From: Auxenochlorella pyrenoidosa
Taxonomy: Eukaryota > Chlorophyta > Trebouxiophyceae > Chlorellales > Chlorellaceae
NCBI GenBank assembly: GCA_001430745.1
Contig: KQ482042.1
Span: 246,736 to 257,195, forward strand
DNA: 10,460 nucleotides
Reading direction: 5' to 3'
Part shown: positions 1 through 6,290 of the stretch, piece by piece
How the letters are laid out: every line of letters starts with the position of its first letter
Position numbering within the stretch: position 1 is the stretch's first letter
The notes under the pieces: generated by a model
Seen by the model: the letters and a program-made list of their open reading frames with translations, nothing else
What the model was told of the DNA's origin: nothing
Database searches by the model: none
Translations under genes and position numbers: made by a program

Positions 1-25
1 GGGGGGTACGGGGTTGGGAGGGGCC

Positions 26-58
<33 letters not shown>

Positions 59-247
59 AGGAGGGGGTAGGGGAGGGCGTGCCTGGGCGGTCGGCGGCGG
101 CCGCGCTGGCCTGTCGAGTGCGTCGCCAGCTTTGCCACAGCGCAGGCGCCTGGCTGCACTGCGGGCATCGCGCCGCCGGCCAGACGCCTGCCTCGACTCA
201 ACGCCGCCTGCCGGCTGCTCCCCTTGTCTTCTGCCCCGCCCGGGCAG
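1..247 (+). other. Intron at the left edge, upstream of the first visible synthetase exon
   Basis: No segment here matches the synthetase sequence expected before the exon starting at 248. The stretch ends in a pyrimidine-rich tract and a GGGCAG acceptor at 246-247. It is read as the 3' part of an intron whose donor lies outside the window. It carries the GT microsatellite listed separately. Confidence 0.7.
27..56. repeat. (GT)15 microsatellite
   Basis: Fifteen perfect GT units lie inside the left-edge intron. Alternating purine-pyrimidine tracts like this tend to vary in length and can adopt Z-DNA. It opens artificial Val/Cys-rich frames that should not be taken for genes. Confidence 0.97.
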
Positions 248-3200
248 GAGGCCCTGGGCTGCCTGCCGCCCGGGCTGGAGCCCCAGGCGACCGACTTCAT
301 CCCCCAGATGGTGGGCACCATCCAGCGCATCATCGCCAACGGCCACGCGTACGCGGTGGGCGGAGACGTCTTCTTCGACGTCGCCTCTCTGCCCGGCTAC
401 GGCAAGCTGTCGGGGCGGTCGCAGGTGTGTGCGTGCGTGCGTGCGTGGTTGTGGGTTTTCGGGGTGTGGGGTGTGGGTGGGGAGGTGCTGGTCCGGGCTG
501 CGCCTTGCTGCTGCGACCTCCCCAGGCACACTGATCTGGTGGCAGAGGCTGGTTACCTGATTCGCCTGTGTGCTTGAAAGCTGAGCGTGCGGCGTCTCAC
601 CCGGTGGCTCACCCATAACGAGGACTCCCCTGGGGCGCTGCCTGCCTGCCTGCCTGCCTGCCTGCCCTGCAGGAGGACAACCGCGCGGGGGAGCGCGTGG
701 CGGTGGACGGGCGCAAGCGCGGCGCCGCCGACTTTGCTCTGTGGAAGTCGGCCAAGCCGGGGGAGCCCACCTGGGACAGCCCCTGGGGCCCGGGCCGGCC
801 GGGTGCGTGGGCAGGGCTTGAAGGAGGCAGGCGGTCACCTGGGCTGGGGCTTGATGGGAGCTGGATGCTCCTCCCCTACCTGCCAGCATGGCCCCTCTGC
901 TCTTGACTGCAAGGCACCGGTGTTGAGATCCAGTGCACGGGATCCAGCGTGCAGGCACCCGTGTTCCCGGCCTTGCATCAATGCGCCGTACCAAGTGTCC
1001 TGCCGGTGCTGCAGGCTGGCACATCGAGTGCTCCACCATGATCCGGGAGGTGATGGGCGAGGTGATCGACATCCACGGCGGTGGCAGGTGGGGCAAGGGC
1101 TGGATCAAAGGAGGAGGGGGAGCGAATGTGCTGCACTTACCATGCACCTTTCGTACTGGACGCAATGGCGGCCTGGTTTGACTGGCAGGTGTACCTAGGC
1201 GCACAGCAGTGCTTATGGGTGCCTTGGTGCGCACCCTGCCTGCCCCAGCCTGCTGGCGAGCTGCCGCAGGGCGCGGACACCGCCAAGCCTCCAGCTTGAG
1301 CCGGCTTGCATGAGCCGGCTTGCTGAGGTCAGCGCAGCTGAGGCCTGCCTGCCTCGCACTGCACGCATTCTGTGTGTGCTGCAGGGACCTGGTGTTTCCC
1401 CACCACGAGAATGAGCTGGCGCAGTCCCGCGCCGCAGCGGGCAGCTGCAGCTGCGGGGGCGACCACGGCAGCGGCGGCGACGGCGACGCGGGCGACGAGT
1501 TCGTGCGCTACTGGCTTCACAACGGTGGGCGTCGGGGTGGGCGCGCGAATCTTGCGCCTCGCAAGTCTGCAAGGCCGTCGCGCAGATGGCAAGCTGGCCG
1601 CGGCATCTGCTAGCCCCGCCGTCACGACGCGTCCGCCCTTCCCTGCTCGTGCCGCGCAGGCTTTGTGAACGTTGACAGCGAGAAGATGAGCAAGTCCCTG
1701 GGCAACTTCTTCACCATCCGGTGGGGGCGGCCGCATGCCTATCCTTGGGTGAATTGTATGCTGGGTCGCGGAGCTGGCGGTTGCTCATTGAGCGCTGGGC
1801 TTGCTGGCGCATCAGAGATGCCTGCCCCGCCCAGCCTCCACCCGCTGTGCCCGACCTGCGCAGGGAGGTGACTGCGCAGTACCACCCGCGCGCGCTGCGC
1901 TGGTTCCTGGTGAACACGCAGTACCGCCAGCCCATCAACTACACGCAGCGCGCCCTGGAGGAGGTGAGCGCGGCCGCGGGAGCCGCTGTCGAGGTGCCGC
2001 CGGGGCTACGGGGTGCCTGCTGCCGCGCATTTCCCTATACATTTCAGCCGGCCAGCCAGCCAGCCTATTGGCCAAGCCCAGCGCGCCCATGGGGAGGCGG
2101 CCCCCGCTGGTGTGACACCCCGGCACAGAAGCGCAGCAGCAAGAGCTGTGGCAAGTGCCAGCGCTCTCTGCTTGTCGCTTGCCGCCGAGGCATGGGATGC
2201 CACACACATCGCGTAGCACCCTTCCTGTGTGCCTAACTCTGCTGCTGAACCCCTCTTTCCCGGCCTTACAGGCCTCTGACCGGGTGTACTATCTGTACCA
2301 GACACTGGCCGACATGGCAGGGGCGCTGGGAGCCACCCCCGAAGGCCAGCAGGCGCTAGCAGAGGCACAGCAGCAGCTCGGTGCCGCCAGCAGCAGTAGC
2401 GAGCCTGCAGCAGCAGCGGCGGCGGCGGCAGTAACAGGAGAAGGGCCGGCAGCGGGCGGGAAGGGCGGCGGCAAGGGCGGCAGCAAGGGTGGCAAGCCTG
2501 CCGGGCCCAGCCCAGGGGTGCAGCTGCTGGCCGAAGTGGAGGCGGCACTGGCGGACGACTTCAATACGCCGCTGGCCATCGCCGCCTTCTCTGCGCCGCT
2601 GAAGGTCGCCAACGACCTGCTGCACACCAAGAAGGTGCGTCGCATTCCAGCGGGGGCAGCAGCTGCCCAGCCTGCCCAAACACAACTTGCCTTTCTGGCA
2701 GGGCAATGGCAGGGAAGCGCGGCGAGCGCCGGCTGCCGCGCGGGTCCTTGCCCACACCTCTGCTGCCCTGCTGCCTTGCCGGCACCAAGGGACGATGCCT
2801 GCACCAGGGAGTGGAGCCCCAGACCTCTAGCAGCCCAGGGACACCACTTGTCTTCACTGTTCAGCTGCCCTCCGCCCCATGCAGGGGAAGAAGGAGGCGG
2901 GGCGGCTGCAGACGCTGGCCAGCCTGCACGCAGCGCTGCAGACAGCGCTGGAGCTGCTGGGGCTGTGGGCAGAGCAGCCGGCGGCGGTGCTGGCGGAGCT
3001 GCGAGAGCTGGCGCTGAGGCGGTGAGGCCGGCAGAGGGGATGCAAGAGGTGTGCGCCAGCTGCTGACCCGCCCTGTCGTCAGTCCGATGCAGATGCGTCC
3101 ATCAAAGCAGCTCACGCTCATTGCCTCTTCTCCACTCCTGGTCCCCCACCCGTCCCTGCAGCGCGGGCCTCTCAGAGGAGGAGGTCGCGGCCGCGATCGA

Positions 3201-3633
3201 GGAGCGAGCAGCGGCGCGCGCGGCCAAGGACTACGCAGCATCAGACGCGGTGAGCCGGCCGGCTTGCAGGGTGCTGCGCCGGCACAGGAGGCGTCAGGCA
3301 GACTGCCGATGGCTGCCCTGCCCACAGGCGCTCCCTAAGTTGTGGATCTGGTTGACCGGCAGATGCACCACCCAATGTATTGGACGGCGCGACGACCCAG
3401 AGCTGAGCAGCAGGCGCTTGCCAGCTGTGCAAGAGGGGGCGATTCGCAAAGGAAAGCCGGCTAGGTGCACCTCTCTGACCACCCGTGCCATGCCCTCTGC
3501 TCCATGAGTGCAGGTGCGGCTGCGGCTCGAGCGGCTGGGCATCCTGATGCTCGACACCCCGCAGGGCACGACCTGGAAGCCGGGACCGCGGCTGCACATT
3601 GCAGAGGAGGAGAACGTGCCAGCGGCGGCATGA
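248..3633 (+). CDS. CARS: Cysteinyl-tRNA synthetase, plant/bacterial type (5'-partial, 10 exons)
   Basis: Charges tRNA-Cys with cysteine using ATP (class I synthetase). It resembles the bacterial-like enzymes of plants, so an organellar role is likely, but the targeting region is off the left edge. Exons: 248-424, 673-802, 1015-1087, 1385-1524, 1660-1720, 1864-1963, 2272-2634, 2885-3021, 3162-3249, 3514-3633; all junctions are GT/AG and in phase, giving 462 residues and a TGA stop. Visible motifs, numbered from the first visible residue: GKLSGR near 53-58; [12 protein letters not shown] from 60; WHIEC 104-108, whose Cys is a zinc ligand; FPHHENE 131-137, supplying the His and Glu zinc ligands; KMSKS 182-186; YHPRALR in exon 6; DDFNTP 322-327. 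The C-terminal anticodon-binding part ends with [14 protein letters not shown]. The HIGH motif and first zinc Cys must lie upstream. Oddities: a Gly/Asp insert (about 146-164) and an Ala/Gly/Lys insert (about 258-309). Confidence 0.95.
461..482 (+). repeat. G-quadruplex motif in the first complete synthetase intron
   Basis: Four runs of three or four G are separated by loops of 3, 3 and 1 nt (TGT, TGT, T), on the transcribed-sense strand about 36 nt after the donor at 425. It fits the usual G4 rule. Formation in vivo is not shown. Confidence 0.6.
639..666. repeat. (TGCC)7 tetranucleotide repeat forming a polypyrimidine-like tract
   Basis: Seven perfect TGCC units end just before the CTGCAG acceptor at 672. 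The repeat occupies the place of the polypyrimidine tract of this intron. Shorter TGCC or GCCA arrays recur in other introns, for example near 1345-1356 and 2047-2066. Confidence 0.9.
1297..1323. repeat. Two 13-bp direct repeats (TGAGCCGGCTTGC) in a synthetase intron
   Basis: The same 13 bases occur at 1297-1309 and 1311-1323 with one base between. The pair lies in the intron 1088-1384, about 60 nt before the acceptor. Each copy holds the palindrome AGCCGGCT. It is probably a small tandem duplication. Confidence 0.85.
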
Positions 3634-3688
3634 GCCTGCACGCCAGGGGCCAGTTGGGCCTGCCCGCCTGCTTGCAGCGATCGCCTGA

Positions 3689-3712
3689 GGAGTTAACTCC
3701 CCAACGTTGGGG
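3689..3712. repeat. Two overlapping perfect palindromes after the synthetase stop
   Basis: GGAGTTAACTCC (3689-3700) overlaps CCCCAACGTTGGGG (3699-3712) by two bases. Both are perfect inverted repeats without a spacer, 56-79 nt after the stop codon and so probably in the 3' UTR or just beyond. They could bind a dimeric protein in DNA or form competing short stems in RNA. No function is assigned. Confidence 0.75.
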
Positions 3713-4354
3713 TGCTGCACTGAGAGAGACTGGGCACCTGGGCGGCAGCACCCTCTGACGCACAAACCCAAGTGTGAAACGAATAGCTGACTGCCTAACA
3801 GATCACGGTGCATGGGTAGAAGGCTGTCGAGATTGGATTGGGAAAGGTAAGGACGGCGAGGATTGGTAAGCAGCGTGAGAGGGGCGATAGCTGCTGACCG
3901 TCGCTTGCCGGTAATGGCTGCTTTCTTCCCCCAGCATCAGATTGCCAGTGCCTCCACTCAGTTGCGACAAGTCTGAGGCGCATTCTGAGAAGCTCGGAAG
4001 GGTCGACGGATTGGGCACATCTTCAGCAGTACTGTTGCTGCCGTGCCTGCTGGGCTCCCACCCTGCTGCCTAGCGTATTTGCAAATCGCACCCGCCACCG
4101 ATCATTTTACACGACCTTCGACTTCACGGATCATTTAGCATTTGCTATCCAAGCGATCAGCAGAGCTCGACCACACCTTCCTCCACTTCGCAGTCACACC
4201 TGGAGCCGCGGCCCCTGCTGGCTGCGATCCGCCCGCCTCCACTAAGGAGTTGCAAAGGTCGGTGGGAGGCATTCATGCATAGATCTTGCGGGCACGGGTC
4301 GCAGGTTGGAGCTAGTCCGACCAGAAGCAGAGGCTGTTGAGCGCCAGCAAGCCC

Positions 4355-4360
4355 TTTAAA
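4355..4360 (+). promoter_or_regulatory. TATA-like element (TTTAAA) before the amylase gene
   Basis: TTTAAA lies 75 nt upstream of the amylase start codon in GC-rich surroundings. If it worked as a TATA box, transcription would start near 4385-4390 and leave a 5' UTR of about 45-50 nt. This is inferred from position and composition only. Confidence 0.35.
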
Positions 4361-4434
4361 CAGCACACCTGCGCCTCGCTGGCCCTGCTCTCACCCAGGG
4401 AGAAAGACCATATCCTCCTGAGTCTCGTGGAGCA

Positions 4435-5496
4435 ATGCTAGCTCGCCTGCGGCTGGCGAAGGCAGCAGCGCCCCATGCGGCGCCCGCCTTTGTGTGCGTG
4501 TGCCTTCTAGCGTTGCTCCTTGCCGCGCCTGCCACCGCGCACCACACCCCAACCGAGGCCCTCGTCACGCCTACGTGGGACGATTGGAGCAGCCGCGCCG
4601 TCTACCAGCTGCTCACTGGCCGCTTTGCGGCCCCTTATTACGATACCGGACCCTGCGCCGACCTCACAAAGTATTGCGGTGGCACCTGGCGCGGCGTCCT
4701 GGAGCACCTCGGCTACATCCAGGTGGGTGCTGAGAGGGCGTTGGATGCGGGGCCGAGGAGGAATGGATGCTTTGTGCTTGGGTGATTGGGCAGCGCAAAC
4801 CCCACTGTGCCGGGCAGCCTCTCTGCAGCTTTGGGGCTTCACACACAACTGTCTTTCATTCTCAACCACCGTTGAGTGCATCCCCCATTTGCTGCAGGGC
4901 CTCAACCTCAACGCCATCTGGCCCTCCCCCGTGAATGTCCAGTCCTATGGCGGCTACCACGGGTGAGGCACTCCACGCTGCTGCCGGCCTGTGCTATGCG
5001 TGCTAAGGCGGCAACCGCCCTCCCTCTGGCCCTGTTTGTCGAGTTTCTCAGTCGATCGATCACCTCGGAGATCCGTAAAATGTCCGCTCATCTTGCCCGG
5101 CCTGCCTGCGCTCAGCCGGTCCGACAGCCTTCACCTGCCCTATTGATTCGCCCTCCCGAAAGCATGGTGCCGTTTCACTGCACTCGGGTACGCGATCGTG
5201 CTCCGATCGCGCCGGGCATGGCACCTGAGCTCTCCTGCCACCGCTAGTGGCTCTGCCTGCCACTGTCTCCTCAATTTCATGCCCACTGTTGTGTGCCTCT
5301 GCGCAGATACTGGCCCACCGACATGACCACCGTCAACCCATACTTTGGCACAGAAGAGGACCTTCGTGCAATGCTGGACAGGCTGGCTGACCAAGGTGGG
5401 CTCATGCTGACGCATTCTTGTGCACCAGCTGCCCTGCCCAGCTCGTCTCGTTCATTCAACTCACTCCTTGAAGCCATTAGTCAAACCAACTCATGA
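4435..5496 (+). CDS. Secreted alpha-amylase-like protein, GH13 N-terminal part only (3'-truncated)
   Basis: Family members cut alpha-1,4 bonds in starch, but this copy should be inactive. Exons: 4435-4722, 4898-4962, 5307-5496 (TGA at 5494), giving 180 residues against roughly 450-500 for full-length enzymes. The ATG at 4435 is followed by a signal peptide: basic start, hydrophobic core around 19-32, likely cleavage after ATA near residue 35. Mature sequence matches the start of the fungal/eukaryotic amylase barrel: SSRAVYQLLTGRFA, C..LTKYCGGTWRG, LNAIWPSPV, GGYHGYWPTDM and NPYFGTEEDLRAMLDRLADQG. Family members continue here with region I (DVVxNH); this copy runs into 33 unrelated residues (148-180). 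Regions I-IV and the catalytic Asp/Glu/Asp are absent, and no later amylase exon was found before the minus-strand kinase gene. A good donor (GTGGGC) at 5396 permits a different 3' end. It could be a pseudogene, a short secreted protein or a misassembly. Confidence 0.75.
4963..5306 (+). other. Second amylase intron (344 nt) with a perfect 8-bp inverted repeat
   Basis: The donor is GTGAGG after GGCTACCACGG and the acceptor is GCGCAG at 5306; splicing restores a Gly codon between YH and YW. Inside, CGCGATCG (5191-5198) and CGATCGCG (5204-5211) form a perfect hairpin arm pair with a 5-nt loop. No coding segment was recognised. Confidence 0.7.
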
Positions 5497-5603
5497 TATT
5501 CGCTCTGCGCCCAACGTTCTGTCAACTCGACAGCGCTTGCATCAAACATCCCCGCGCCTGCCTACCCCGGCGGGTGATTTCCCATGTGGGGGGAGGGGGA
5601 AAT

Positions 5604-5608
5604 TGTAA
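5604..5608 (+). terminator. TGTAA polyadenylation-type signal for the truncated amylase transcript
   Basis: TGTAA (UGUAA in RNA) is the common polyadenylation signal in chlorophyte algae. Here it lies 107 nt after the amylase TGA at 5494-5496, a reasonable distance for a short 3' UTR. It supports a transcript that ends without splicing to a further exon. A five-base string is weak evidence by itself. Confidence 0.4.
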
Positions 5609-5685
5609 CTTCCCCACCTGGCATCCCGCATCATTCAGGTTGTTTTGCGCCCTGTCGCTTGCACATTCCGCACCTGTGACCCCTA

Positions 5686-5847
5686 ATGAGCACCCCAGAG
5701 GAGCAACTGGAGGCGGAGGCGCCCGAGGTGGAGGGCGATGAGGGGAATCAGCTGGTGCAGCGTCAGGAGGAGCGGGAGGCCGTAGAATCGACCATGCGTG
5801 GGGTATGCATGCCCAGCCTTTTTCCAGACGCTCTTGTTTTGCCGTAG
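5686..5847 (+). CDS. Acidic coding-like segment: possible small gene or alternative last exon of the amylase
   Basis: This open frame of 53 codons (ATG at 5686, TAG at 5845) encodes a Glu-rich stretch: EEQLEAEAPEVEGDEG, then QLVQRQEEREAVE. Most codons between 5701 and 5799 end in G or C, unlike the flanking DNA. No family was recognised. There are two readings. First, it may be a first or only exon of a small gene, with a GTATGC donor at about 5803. Second, it may be the last exon of the amylase: a CCCCAG acceptor at 5697-5698, preceded by the branch-like CTAAT at 5683-5687, joins in phase to the donor at 5396 across a 303-nt intron and gives a 196-residue protein. The branch base would be unusually close to the acceptor, about 12 nt. 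Confidence 0.35.
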   Translation: MSTPEEQLEAEAPEVEGDEGNQLVQRQEEREAVESTMRGVCMPSLFPDALVLP

Positions 5848-6290
5848 CATTGCCTTCATCCCCAGTCCGAGCACTTAGCCAGTTCTCTCTCCTGACCATG
5901 TCTGTGCATCGCTGACTATCAATGACATCTTCTATTTGCATGGAGGCCCTGTCCTGCTCGGTGCATGCCTGGGCGCCCTCTTTGATACCTATGTGTATAT
6001 ACCTTGCTAGCACCGCTGTTGCCTGCGAGCCAGCTGGAATCTCAAACCAATGTTAGATTTGGACATTGGACACCGTCTCCCAGTTTGCCACTGCAAGCCT
6101 GTCCCTGCTTCGCATTGGTCCCTCACAGGCTGCCAGTGCACCGTGCATGTGGCATGTGTGGGCGCCCAACAGCGGGCAACACCGCAGTCGGCTGCCATGC
6201 AGCGCGCGAGGGCGTGGTGAGAAGGGCGGAAGGGCAGCCGTTCGAGGCGGATGACAGGGAGAAGGCATGAGTAAGACAGGGAGTATTAAG

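Larger units (their letters stand above)
3634..4434. other. Intergenic region between the synthetase and amylase genes
   Basis: No coding segment recognisable on either strand; the short open frames have no family features. Base composition is less GC-rich than the flanking exons. It should hold the 3' UTR of the synthetase and the promoter of the amylase. The palindromes at 3689-3712 and the TATA-like element at 4355 are listed separately. I found no TGTAA polyadenylation-type signal here by eye. Confidence 0.7.
5497..6290. other. Intergenic region between convergent amylase and kinase genes
   Basis: The region is less GC-rich than the exons. It holds TGTAA at 5604-5608 and the acidic coding-like segment at 5686-5847, both listed separately. 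A TATATA string (5996-6001) and a CCAAT string (6047-6051) occur without a gene start nearby, and I give them no role. The 3' UTR of the kinase transcript should start at 6290 and run leftward; I saw no minus-strand TGTAA there by eye. The longer minus-strand open frame across 5522-6013 is proline-rich where it mirrors the acidic segment and has no family features. Confidence 0.6.

Noticed and set aside
27..560. Plus-strand open frames beginning in the GT repeat
   Set aside because: Their starts are repeat-derived Val/Cys runs in an intron. The real exon from 248 lies in a different frame and matches the synthetase.
639..666. TGCC array considered as a CRISPR-like or satellite repeat
   Set aside because: Units are four bases with no spacers; it is a simple microsatellite at an intron end.
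3795..4018. Short minus-strand open frames in the intergenic region
   Set aside because: They have no family features, and their codon use lacks the G/C-ending bias of the real exons.
5996..6001. TATATA as a possible promoter
   Set aside because: No coding region starts at a suitable distance on either strand, and the place is the 3' flank of two convergent genes.
5522..6013. A 163-codon minus-strand open frame, proline-rich in the middle
   Set aside because: The proline-rich part is the complement of the Glu-rich plus-strand segment, and no start context, domain or splice pattern supports it.
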